Source: Kiritimatiellia bacterium
GTDB lineage: Bacteria > Verrucomicrobiota > Kiritimatiellia > RFP12 > UBA1067
DNA: 9,277 nt
Assembly: GCA_900767325.1 (NCBI GenBank)
Contig: CAAFYT010000090.1
Coordinates: 1 to 9,277 of the forward strand
Direction of reading: 5' to 3'
The position numbers were made by a program, and so were the translations under genes. Of the stretch, positions 1 to 6,566 are shown in pieces. The notes under the pieces are model-generated. The model searched no databases and was not told where the DNA came from. It saw nothing but the letters and a program-made list of their open reading frames with translations. Positions within the stretch are counted from its first letter, which is position 1; every line of letters begins with the position of its first letter.

Positions 1-18
1 CGTGTGCTCTTCCGATCT
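1..18. other. Illumina TruSeq adapter remnant at contig end
   Basis: These 18 bases are identical to the 3' part of the standard TruSeq read-2 adapter (ending GCTCTTCCGATCT). This is sequencing-library DNA left on an assembled contig, not genome. Genomic sequence therefore starts near position 19, and anything read across positions 1-18, including the truncated gene starting at 36, is artificial. Confidence 0.95.
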
Positions 19-36
19 GAAGTGTGTAGAGGTCAT
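19..36 (-). CDS. Start of a truncated unknown gene (first six codons)
   Basis: An ATG at 36-34 opens a reading frame coding M-T-S-T-H-F before the adapter cuts it off. The start is supported only by context. It follows the stop codon of the sigma-like gene by 22 nt, and an extended -10 box (44-49) lies exactly 7 nt upstream of the ATG, the same arrangement as at bamA. There is no Shine-Dalgarno sequence in the short gap, so if real it would be translated from a leaderless transcript. Six residues give no hint of function. It may be a real next gene or a chance ATG. Confidence 0.4.
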
Positions 37-43
37 GGTGTGT

Positions 44-53
44 ATTATACCAC
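44..53 (-). promoter_or_regulatory. Extended -10 promoter before truncated gene
   Basis: On the minus strand TATAAT at 49-44 is preceded by TGG, giving the extended -10 form TGnTATAAT. No convincing -35 box is seen 16-18 nt upstream, where the DNA is the end of the sigma-like coding region. Seven bases separate the hexamer from an ATG, so transcription would start at or next to the start codon. The core TGGTAWWATAC recurs before bamA and before tRNA-Ser. Confidence 0.6.
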
Positions 54-58
54 AATTT

Positions 59-646
59 TCACACTCGATCGTGCTTCGGCCACGATTCGCGCATGAACTT
101 GATGTTGCGCGAGAAGATCTGATCGACATTCGCCGCGGACGAGACGTCCAGGAAGTCCCTCACCTCCTCGCTGGAAAGATGATAGCGCGTCTTCATGAGA
201 TGGATGTACGCGCGCTCCGGATCGCGCTGCCACAGGTCGTGGAAGCAGTAGTGCGTCGTGATCCAAACATCCTTCATCAGAACCCTGCGATCGTCCGTCG
301 GAATCTCAAGCCCAGCGGAGTCATCGGAGTCGGCGTGAGCGTTCTCCAGCGAGATCTCGCCATGCCGATTGGGATTGGCGTTGAGGATGAAACCGCGCAC
401 ATATCGGCGAATCCACCCCTCGAAGCTACCCTCGCCGCGATAGAGGTCGATCTTTCCGCGGCCGATCATCTCTTCGTAGAGCATTCCCATCAGATCGCCC
501 GCCGTGAGCGCGTAGCGCCGCATCATCTCCGCGGCGCGCGGCGTGTTCGACTCTGGCTCGACGACTCGCTCCCAGACGCGCCGCCAGCCCTCGTCCGCAC
601 CCGCGCGAACGAGTTCGCACCACTCCTGGTCGGCCCTCTCGCTCAT
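59..646 (-). CDS. Small divergent sigma-70-like protein
   Basis: A 195-residue protein with the layout of a short (ECF-type) RNA polymerase sigma factor. Residues about 44-95 resemble region 2: a helix with DLMGMLYEEM, then a GEGSFEGWIRRYVRGFIL segment like the SFxGWLxRIARN stretch that contacts core polymerase and the -10 element. Residues about 143-190 look like region 4: a helix-turn-helix with LSSEEVRDFLDVSS followed by a basic helix. The linker is acidic (HADSDDSAG). The match is by pattern only and the protein is divergent, so it could also be a sigma-derived regulator. Its ATG overlaps the stop of the 105-residue gene by four bases (ATGA), which suggests translational coupling. It is the last complete gene of the envelope series and precedes a promoter, so it might control envelope genes; that role is an inference. 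Confidence 0.6.
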   Translation of the reverse strand: MSERADQEWCELVRAGADEGWRRVWERVVEPESNTPRAAEMMRRYALTAGDLMGMLYEEMIGRGKIDLYRGEGSFEGWIRRYVRGFILNANPNRHGEISLENAHADSDDSAGLEIPTDDRRVLMKDVWITTHYCFHDLWQRDPERAYIHLMKTRYHLSSEEVRDFLDVSSAANVDQIFSRNIKFMRESWPKHDRV

Positions 647-960
647 TCGAATGTCAACGCCCCCGGTATGGGTAGAAGTTCCGCGCGATAAAGCCAGATC
701 GCCTGTTCATGCTTGCCCTTCGCAAAATCGCCGCACCGCAAGCGGCCCTCGCCATTTTGCACCGCGATTCGCTTCCCAGCGAGATCGAAAACCCCCTCCG
801 CGATCGGTTCCCCAACGCCATCCGCGATCGTCAGCACCGCCTCGCTCTCGTCCGTCGAGCCCGGCTCGAATGCGAGTTGCGCTTTCCAGCGCAGCCGCAG
901 GTCTTTCATCGGGTGCGAATAGTAGGTGAAGACGATGCGCTTGTCGGCCGGCGTTCTCAT
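643..960 (-). CDS. Conserved-position hypothetical protein, 105 residues
   Basis: I do not recognise this family. The protein is 105 residues with no signal peptide, no membrane segment and no cysteine pair. It alternates polar and hydrophobic residues in short stretches (KAQLAFEPG, EAVLTIADG, KRIAVQNGEGRLRCG, QAIWLYRAELL), which suggests a small all-beta domain. Its reality is supported by placement: its ATG overlaps the aroQ stop by four bases (ATGA) and its stop overlaps the next gene's start in the same way, so it sits in a coupled translation chain. No Shine-Dalgarno sequence is visible before the ATG, which fits reinitiation after aroQ. A role connected with the neighbouring sigma-like protein is possible but unsupported. 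Confidence 0.65.
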   Translation of the reverse strand: MRTPADKRIVFTYYSHPMKDLRLRWKAQLAFEPGSTDESEAVLTIADGVGEPIAEGVFDLAGKRIAVQNGEGRLRCGDFAKGKHEQAIWLYRAELLPIPGALTFE

Positions 961-1382
961 GATGCGGCGAGATAGGCGAGGGCGTCGACATAGGATTGGA
1001 AGCCCTTCCCGGCGAACACGCGCTCCGCCACCCGCGCGGGATACGAGACACGGCGGAACTCCTCCCTCTCCCGCGGCTCCGTCAGATGCACCTCAACGGT
1101 CCGCAGCCGCACGGCCTGGAGCGCGTCGAGAATGGCGATCGAGGTATGGGTGTAGGCGGCGGCGTTGAGGATGATCGCATCGAACACTCCGCGCGCGTCC
1201 TGGATCCAATCCACGATCACGCCCTCGTGATTGCTCTGGCGAACCTCGACCTCGACGCCGAGCTTCGCGGCCTGCGCGCCGATGAACTCCATGAGCTCCG
1301 CATACGTGCCGCGTCCATAAATCTCCGGCTCTCGCGTGCCAAGCAGGTTGAGATTGGGCCCGTTAATGACCAGTATTCTCAC
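957..1382 (-). CDS. aroQ: Type II 3-dehydroquinate dehydratase
   Basis: Converts 3-dehydroquinate to 3-dehydroshikimate, the third step of the shikimate pathway, in the cytoplasm; type II enzymes form dodecamers. The 141-residue length is normal. The N-terminus VRILVINGPNLNLLGTREPEIYG carries the family signature with the flexible-loop Arg17 and catalytic Tyr22. QSNHEG (49-54), AYTHTS (76-81, His79) and EVHL (97-100, His99) follow, and EEFR with Arg110 ends the site. Two variations are visible: the usual NPGAYTHTS is NAAAYTHTS, and the usual HLSN is HLTE. The start is GTG at 1382-1380, chosen because the family begins exactly here; it overlaps the lpxD stop as GTGA. The longer open frame upstream is a shadow of lpxD. 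Probably functional. Confidence 0.93.
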   Translation of the reverse strand: MRILVINGPNLNLLGTREPEIYGRGTYAELMEFIGAQAAKLGVEVEVRQSNHEGVIVDWIQDARGVFDAIILNAAAYTHTSIAILDALQAVRLRTVEVHLTEPREREEFRRVSYPARVAERVFAGKGFQSYVDALAYLAAS

Positions 1383-2404
1383 TTGTCGAGTTGCGCCTTG
1401 AGCGCCTTGACCTCGGTCTTCAGCTTGGCGATTGCCTGCGGCGCGAGCGAAATCGCCGCCAGCTCCTTCATCGACATCGCCGGCGAGCCGATCACGTACT
1501 TGCGCGAACCGTCCAGCGATTGCGGAACTCCCGCCTGCGGCCCGACCTGAACGCCGTCCGCGATCCGGATGTGGCCCGAGATGCCCGCCTGCGCCCAGAT
1601 GAGGCAGCCGCAGCCGATCTCCGCCGACCCCGCGACGCCGCTCTGCGCGATCAGCCCCGAGTAGCCCTTGATCTTGACGTTGTGCCCGATCTGCACGAGA
1701 TTGTCGATCTTCGTCATCGGCCCGATGTACGTGCGGCCGATTCGCGCACGGTCGATCGTCGTGTTGGAGCCGATCTCCACGCCATCGCCAATCTCCACGA
1801 TACCGAGCTGAGGTATCTTCTCGATGGAAATCGACCCGTCTTCGCGCCGGGAGTTGCTGAAGCCGTAGCCATCCCCGCCCAGCCGAACGCCGCAATGGAT
1901 GATGCAGTCGCTCCCGACGATCGTCCCCTCGCGTAGCGTGACCTGCGGATAGATGTGCGTACGCGCGCCGATCGCGCAACCCTCGCCGACGAACACCTGC
2001 GCCTCGATGATCGCACCCTCGCCGATTCGCGCGCCCTTCTCAATCACCGTATAAGGTCCAATATGCACACTTGGCGCGAGCTGAACCGAGGGATCGACAA
2101 GCGCGAGTGGATGAACCCCCGGCGCGCGCACCGGTTCGGGCGGCGCAAACAGCTTCGCCGCCGCCATGCAGGCGCGATCGGGATCCTTCACGCGGATGAC
2201 CACGCACGGCGCGCCCTTGTCCCACTCCGGTGCGAGCAATACTGCCGAGGCCTTGGTCGACGCCACCAGCGAGACGTGGCGCACGTCCTTGCAGAAACTC
2301 ACGTCCCCGGGACGCGCCTCCTCAAGCCCCGCGCAGGCAAAAAGCTCGACATCGGCGCCTTCCAGCGCGCCACCGAGCGCCGCAGCGAGCTCACTTGCCT
2401 TCAT
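1379..2404 (-). CDS. lpxD: UDP-3-O-(3-hydroxyacyl)glucosamine N-acyltransferase
   Basis: Third step of lipid A synthesis: adds an N-linked 3-hydroxyacyl chain from acyl-ACP to UDP-3-O-acylglucosamine, in the cytoplasm. The 341-residue protein has the LpxD layout: an N-terminal uridine-binding domain (about 1-95), a left-handed beta helix of hexapeptide repeats (about 100-295, such as IGPYTV, IGEGAI, IGARTH), the GGDGYGF motif at 176-182, the catalytic His241 in QIGHNV and His278 in SGHIRI, RKYVIGSPAM at 301-310, and a C-terminal helix with a coiled-coil pattern. The start at ATG 2404 was chosen because MKASELAAALGG matches the family N-terminus and AAGGAGG lies upstream (2417-2423); the frame extends further only as a shadow of skp. 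It overlaps the skp end by 14 bp. Confidence 0.96.
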   Translation of the reverse strand: MKASELAAALGGALEGADVELFACAGLEEARPGDVSFCKDVRHVSLVASTKASAVLLAPEWDKGAPCVVIRVKDPDRACMAAAKLFAPPEPVRAPGVHPLALVDPSVQLAPSVHIGPYTVIEKGARIGEGAIIEAQVFVGEGCAIGARTHIYPQVTLREGTIVGSDCIIHCGVRLGGDGYGFSNSRREDGSISIEKIPQLGIVEIGDGVEIGSNTTIDRARIGRTYIGPMTKIDNLVQIGHNVKIKGYSGLIAQSGVAGSAEIGCGCLIWAQAGISGHIRIADGVQVGPQAGVPQSLDGSRKYVIGSPAMSMKELAAISLAPQAIAKLKTEVKALKAQLDK

Positions 2405-2957
2405 CGGCGCTCTTGGCCTCCTTGGGGTCCACGCCCATCGCCGAGAGGATCTCGCCCGTAATGTCCATCTCCGGCTTGCAGAACGCCGTCGCCGCGGCAT
2501 CGACGATGAGATCGTAGTCGTTCGCCTCCGCGAACTTCGCGATCCGCACGCGCAAATCCTCGGTTGTCGCCTTCAGAAGCCGACCTTCGAGCTCCTGAAG
2601 ATCCTGCCGGCAGCGCATTCCCTCGGCGCGATAACGCTGTTCGATGCCCATGAGCTTCTGCTGGAGATCGCCGATCTGCTTCTCGAGATCCGCCTTGGCC
2701 TTTTCGGCCAGCATCGGGCTGCGCATCTGGTCCACGAGCTTCTTGCCCTCCTCCTGCAGCTTCTCGCCCTCCGCCTTGATTTCGTCGAGCTTCTTCTGGT
2801 AGTCGCGGTCGGTCGTCGTCAGGAGCGTCTTGTTGCGCTCGTAGTCGGGATGGTTCCGGGCGAGCGTCATGATGTTCACGGTTCCGATCCTGGTTTCCGC
2901 GACGAGCGGGAGCGCGAACGCGAACGCGAACGCGACGAAGGGGAATTTCACTTTCAT
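2391..2957 (-). CDS. skp: Periplasmic OmpH/Skp-family chaperone
   Basis: Skp-type chaperones bind unfolded outer-membrane proteins in the periplasm and deliver them to BamA. Residues 1-20 form a signal peptide (MKVK, a hydrophobic core containing FAFAFAL, then a likely cleavage near VAET). The mature part starts with RIGTVNIMTLARNHPDYE, the small beta-strand body typical of the family. Residues about 40-145 form a charged heptad-rich coiled coil, the tentacle hairpin, and the chain returns to the body with YDLIVDAAATAFCKPEMDITGEIL. The 188-residue length suits the family. AAAGGA at 2968-2973 lies 10 nt before the ATG. It follows bamA by 39 nt and overlaps lpxD by 14 bp, the usual bamA-skp-lpxD order. 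The hydrophobic core is encoded by a tandem hexanucleotide repeat. Confidence 0.92.
   Translation of the reverse strand: MKVKFPFVAFAFAFALPLVAETRIGTVNIMTLARNHPDYERNKTLLTTTDRDYQKKLDEIKAEGEKLQEEGKKLVDQMRSPMLAEKAKADLEKQIGDLQQKLMGIEQRYRAEGMRCRQDLQELEGRLLKATTEDLRVRIAKFAEANDYDLIVDAAATAFCKPEMDITGEILSAMGVDPKEAKSADEGK
2913..2934. repeat. Hexanucleotide tandem repeat in skp signal peptide
   Basis: The unit GCGAAC (plus strand) occurs three times in a row with a partial fourth copy. On the coding strand it reads TTCGCG units and encodes the Phe-Ala-Phe-Ala-Phe-Ala part of the signal peptide core. Gain or loss of a unit would keep the reading frame and change the length of the hydrophobic core by two residues. 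Confidence 0.75.
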
Positions 2958-2996
2958 TTCGATTCTGTCCTTTCCGATTGCGTGTTGAATTGCGGA

Positions 2997-5441
2997 TTAG
3001 AAGTCGTAGCCGACCGTAAAGGAGAACGCCTCCTTCTCGGAATGCTCGGGCTCCTTGAACGGCACCGCGAAGTCGAGGCGGATCGGGAACATCGGAATGT
3101 CGAGGCGGAGCCCGACACCGCCCGTCCAGGCGAATGTGCTCGAGAAGTCGAGATCAAAGCAGCTCTCGCCGACGGAGCCGAGATCGGAGAACACCGCGAA
3201 GCGCAGGATCTTCACGATCGGGATCGTGTACTCGAAGTTCATGCAGAAGAGCGTCTGACCGCCCCACGGCGAATACTCGCCCGTGCCGACGCGGTTCACC
3301 ATCGGCGCGACGTAGCGGTAGCGGATACCGCGGATCGAGCGCGGCCCGCCGAGGAACATGCGGTTGTAGATCGCGACGTCGTCCGAGAAGCCGTCGATCG
3401 TCTCCGCCCGCAGCCCAACCATGAACACGTGCGTGAAGCGCGGCCACACGTTGAAGTAGCTGCGGTGGTTGAGCCCGAGCCGCCAGTACTTATTGTCGCC
3501 GAAGGGCGCGAGATCGCCGAAGACCTTCGTCTTGTGGCCGCTCGTCGGGATGCGGAAGTTGTTGCGGCTATCGCGCGCCCAGAAGAGGTGGAGCACCGGC
3601 TCGAAGGCGTCGCCGTGGTTGCTCTCCTCGTTGCGGAAGAGCGGGCCATAGGCGTCGCTGAAGGCGTAATCCTCACCCCAGGGCGCGCCGTCCTTGCGGA
3701 AGATGCCGCCTTCCACTTCGTCGAACTCGATGAACTCGCCCGAAAGGCCGAAGCCGAGCCGACCGAAGGAGCCGAACGTCGGCCAGAACTTCACCGGATA
3801 CGAGAGCGTCGCCAGCGCGCCGCTGCGGATGAGATCGTACTCGTCATACCAGCGGAAGCGCCGGTATGCATCGACCGAGAGCTCCAGCATACGATCGAAG
3901 AGGTGCGGCTCGACGAACCCCGCCTCCGCGCTCTGGTAGCGCGGACCCCACGCCACATAGAGCCGCCCCTTCTGCCCCGCGCCACGGAAGAGCTTCGAGG
4001 GCGCGAAGAGGTCGAAGTTGTTCTGGTTCACCTCGGCCGAGATGTAGACCGAATCGACTGTCGAGGCGCCGATGCCGACCATGAACGAACCCGTGTTCTT
4101 CTCCTCGACCTCGTAGACGAGATCGCGGTACTCCGCGCCGGACGCATCCCGGCCGCGATCGGTCGGCTCGAGGTAGTAGCGCACGCGCGAGAAGTAGTCG
4201 AGGTTCTCCAGGCGGCGCTGCGAGCGCTCCGCGCGATCCGCCAGCATGCGGTCGCCCGGGCCAAGCGCGATCTCGCGGCGGATGACCTTGTCCATCGTAT
4301 AGTCGTTGCCGCGGATCTTCACCTCGTTCAGCACAACCGGCACACCTTCGGCGACCTGGAAGACGACGTTCACGACCGAGGCGTCGGCCGTCGGCAGATG
4401 CTTGACGTCAACCCGCGAATCGGCGAAGCCCGAATCGCCCGAGCCGACCACGACCTCGATGCGATGGGCCGCGTCGGCGAGCATCTGCGCGCTGGCGATC
4501 TCGCCCGACTCCGGCAACGCGCTCTTCGCGCGCACATCCGCCTCGGTGTAGTGCTTGAGCCCCTTGATCGCCGTCGTGCCGATGCGATACTGCACGCCCT
4601 CGTCGATGCGGAACGTCACGTCGACCGCGCCCGCCTCGCCCGCTGGAACCTGCTCCGGCCCGTGGACCTTGACGTCGAGATAGCCGTGGTTGCGGTAGAC
4701 CTCGGCGATCTTATCGCAGCACTGCGCCTGCTGCTCCTTGGTGATCGGCTTGTCGTAGAACCATCCCACGGGATTCCACCACGGCTGGTCGTTGATCGCG
4801 TTCCTAAGCTCGTTCACGTCGAAATCCCCCTCGGGCAGAACGTAGCCGGGAACGAACTCCGTCCAGTACCCGACGTCCACCGCGTGCGTTGCGCCCTGGA
4901 AGACGTAGCTCGCGACCTCGCGGCGCTCACCCTCGTCGATCACGAAGGTGATCGTCACGTCGTTGCCGCCCACACGCTCGGTCATGTACTCGACGCGCGC
5001 ATCCGGATAGTGCGCCTTCTGATACGCCAGACGAACGCGCGCTGCGGCGGCCGCGAGATCGCCCTCACCGTAGAGGTAGCCATCCTTCAGCTCCGCCTCC
5101 TTCGCGATCTTCGACGCGCCGAATTCCGCGTTGCCCTGCACGACAAGCGGCCCGGCGAAGCGCATCTTGCGGCGGATCGAGAACGTCACCGTGACGCCGC
5201 CCTCCGCGGTCTGCGCGTCGGCCGAGATGTCCTCGAACTCGCCGGAATCCTTGAGCGTCGTCACATCGCGCGTGACGAGCGCCGGATCGTACGGCTTGCC
5301 GATCGCCGTCTGGCATCGGCTCGAGACCGCCGACGCATCGCCACCGAAGCCATCGAGCGTCTTGATTCGCACATCAACGATGTCGGCCGCGAGCGCGGAA
5401 ACCGACGCAATCGCCAAAACAGCGGAAAGAATTGTTTTCAT
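2997..5441 (-). CDS. bamA: Outer membrane protein assembly factor BamA
   Basis: Core of the BAM machine, an Omp85-family outer-membrane barrel that inserts other beta-barrel proteins. The 814-residue protein starts with a signal peptide (about 1-19, ending ALAA). Five POTRA domains follow at about 22-92, 93-170, 172-281, 283-365 and 368-447, each ending in a recognisable strand such as VTFSIRRK, ITFVIDEGE, VTFRIDEG, VVFQVAEG and LVYEVEEK. The 16-strand barrel spans about 450-814, with the Omp85 loop-6 motif as IRGIR (703-707, usual form VRGF or IRGF) after LGGPRS, and ends in FTVGYDF, the aromatic C-terminal signal for BAM. POTRA3 carries an unusual insertion with WWNPVGWF and a Cys-Cys pair at 241-242. 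It has its own predicted leaderless promoter 7 nt before the ATG, independent of the AroB-like gene 21 nt upstream. Confidence 0.96.
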   Translation of the reverse strand: MKTILSAVLAIASVSALAADIVDVRIKTLDGFGGDASAVSSRCQTAIGKPYDPALVTRDVTTLKDSGEFEDISADAQTAEGGVTVTFSIRRKMRFAGPLVVQGNAEFGASKIAKEAELKDGYLYGEGDLAAAAARVRLAYQKAHYPDARVEYMTERVGGNDVTITFVIDEGERREVASYVFQGATHAVDVGYWTEFVPGYVLPEGDFDVNELRNAINDQPWWNPVGWFYDKPITKEQQAQCCDKIAEVYRNHGYLDVKVHGPEQVPAGEAGAVDVTFRIDEGVQYRIGTTAIKGLKHYTEADVRAKSALPESGEIASAQMLADAAHRIEVVVGSGDSGFADSRVDVKHLPTADASVVNVVFQVAEGVPVVLNEVKIRGNDYTMDKVIRREIALGPGDRMLADRAERSQRRLENLDYFSRVRYYLEPTDRGRDASGAEYRDLVYEVEEKNTGSFMVGIGASTVDSVYISAEVNQNNFDLFAPSKLFRGAGQKGRLYVAWGPRYQSAEAGFVEPHLFDRMLELSVDAYRRFRWYDEYDLIRSGALATLSYPVKFWPTFGSFGRLGFGLSGEFIEFDEVEGGIFRKDGAPWGEDYAFSDAYGPLFRNEESNHGDAFEPVLHLFWARDSRNNFRIPTSGHKTKVFGDLAPFGDNKYWRLGLNHRSYFNVWPRFTHVFMVGLRAETIDGFSDDVAIYNRMFLGGPRSIRGIRYRYVAPMVNRVGTGEYSPWGGQTLFCMNFEYTIPIVKILRFAVFSDLGSVGESCFDLDFSSTFAWTGGVGLRLDIPMFPIRLDFAVPFKEPEHSEKEAFSFTVGYDF

Positions 5442-5448
5442 AGTTCGT

Positions 5449-5458
5449 ATTTTACCAA
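5449..5458 (-). promoter_or_regulatory. Extended -10 promoter of bamA, predicted leaderless
   Basis: On the minus strand TAAAAT at 5454-5449 preceded by TGG gives an extended -10 box. Exactly 7 nt separate it from the bamA ATG, so the transcript would begin at or beside the start codon. No -35 match is seen 17 nt upstream and there is no Shine-Dalgarno sequence in the 21-nt gap. The same arrangement occurs at 36-61. Confidence 0.6.
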
Positions 5459-5462
5459 ATTT

Positions 5463-6566
5463 TCACCGCTCCGTGGCGGACGAAACGATCTTTTTCAGCG
5501 CGGCGCGGTAGACTTCGCGGTCGACTTCCGCAACGAGTTCCGTCTTGCCAAGCACGCGAACGACCTCGATTCCGCGCGCTTCGGCGGCGAGATTCCACGC
5601 GTCGATGCCGTAGAGAAGGTTGTCTTCGTCCCGCAGCAGATGGAGCGAGAACGAAATGCCGTCCAGCGCCCCACCCGCGCGCAGAATGCCCTCGACGCGC
5701 GCGCGCTCCTCCTCTGACACGACGCCCCTCTCGACGGCACAGGCGAGCTCAATGCACACGCCAATCGCCACCGCGTAGCCGTACGGGAGCTTGTAGCCCT
5801 CGCTCATCGCCTGAAGGCGCATCGCCGCCCACAGCCCGAGAGCCGTCGCGCCCTTCTTGCGCCGAATCGCCCACGCGAGGCGGAGCGTTTCGTCCATCGC
5901 GCCTGCATCGCGGTCGTGGTTGCGCGCGGCGAGGCCCTGTAGCGTCTCGAGCGCCCCCGCGTCGTACGCCAGCGCCAGGCGAACCGCCTCGCCGAATCCC
6001 GCGCGCCAGACTCCGTCGAGAACCGTTCGCGCGAACGCGCCATCGGCGATCACCGCCGCAGGGACCGACCTCACCCGCAGCGCGTCCTTGACCGTCGCCG
6101 AATTGACCGCCGCATAATCCGCGAAGGCGGCGTCGAGCATCGCGGCGGGCGTCGTTGGCATCCGCACCACCCGCACGCCCCCGCGCGTCTGCGCCGCCGC
6201 GTAACCGACGACGTCCAGAAGTGTGCCGCCGCCAATCGCCAGCACGACGTCGTCATGGCCGATCTTCGCGGCCATGATGGCCGACGCAACGCCCATCACG
6301 CTCTGGAACCCGTCGTCCTTGATCCGTTCGCCCGCGTTCATCACGACGGGACTCCCGGCGAGCACGATTCCGTGCTTCTTCACGTAGCGCCCAATCCGCG
6401 CCCCTAGCCCCTCCGTGTACTGCACCACGTTCGAATCCGCCACGATCAGCACGCGCGGCTGTCTTCCGTCGACCGCCAGATCGGCGAGCGTTTTCGCCAG
6501 CGCATCCGATTCCCCGAACGCGTCCTCGACGAACTCAGCGGGATACTTCAAGCAATTCCTGTGCAT
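5463..6566 (-). CDS. 3-dehydroquinate synthase-like protein, altered active site
   Basis: A 367-residue relative of AroB, the NAD- and metal-dependent cyclase making 3-dehydroquinate. The NAD-binding fold is clear: VLAIGGGTLLDVVGYAAA (108-125), GGVRVVRMPTT (129-139), and LDAAF for VDSSV. Glu193 (FGEAVRLALAYD, for AEVIKYG) matches the family's metal-binding glutamate. Both metal-binding histidines are missing: the LGHTFGH region reads LGLWAAM (243-249) and LHGEAVA reads PYGYAVA (261-267). The GGKT lysine is replaced (ADYAAVN) and about eight residues around the DExExGxR stretch are absent. It may have another substrate or no catalysis. GAGGAG at 6569-6574 precedes the ATG; TTG at 6551-6549 with AGGA five bases upstream is an alternative start. 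The gene overlaps recN by 32 bp. Family membership is fairly sure; function is not. Confidence 0.75.
   Translation of the reverse strand: MHRNCLKYPAEFVEDAFGESDALAKTLADLAVDGRQPRVLIVADSNVVQYTEGLGARIGRYVKKHGIVLAGSPVVMNAGERIKDDGFQSVMGVASAIMAAKIGHDDVVLAIGGGTLLDVVGYAAAQTRGGVRVVRMPTTPAAMLDAAFADYAAVNSATVKDALRVRSVPAAVIADGAFARTVLDGVWRAGFGEAVRLALAYDAGALETLQGLAARNHDRDAGAMDETLRLAWAIRRKKGATALGLWAAMRLQAMSEGYKLPYGYAVAIGVCIELACAVERGVVSEEERARVEGILRAGGALDGISFSLHLLRDEDNLLYGIDAWNLAAEARGIEVVRVLGKTELVAEVDREVYRAALKKIVSSATER

Noticed and set aside
1383..1979. Long frame extending aroQ upstream
   Set aside because: Shadow of lpxD. AroQ proteins begin at the xRILVINGPN stretch, here a GTG.
2405..2500. N-terminal extension of lpxD by 32 residues
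   Set aside because: Arg-rich out-of-frame translation of skp; the family N-terminus and a Shine-Dalgarno sequence support the ATG at 2404.
2166..5717. Very long plus-strand open frame (1183 codons) opposite lpxD, skp, bamA and the AroB-like gene
   Set aside because: It is antisense to four well-recognised genes, has the low-complexity Arg/Glu/Leu-rich composition typical of GC-rich reverse frames, and matches no domain. Length alone is not evidence here.
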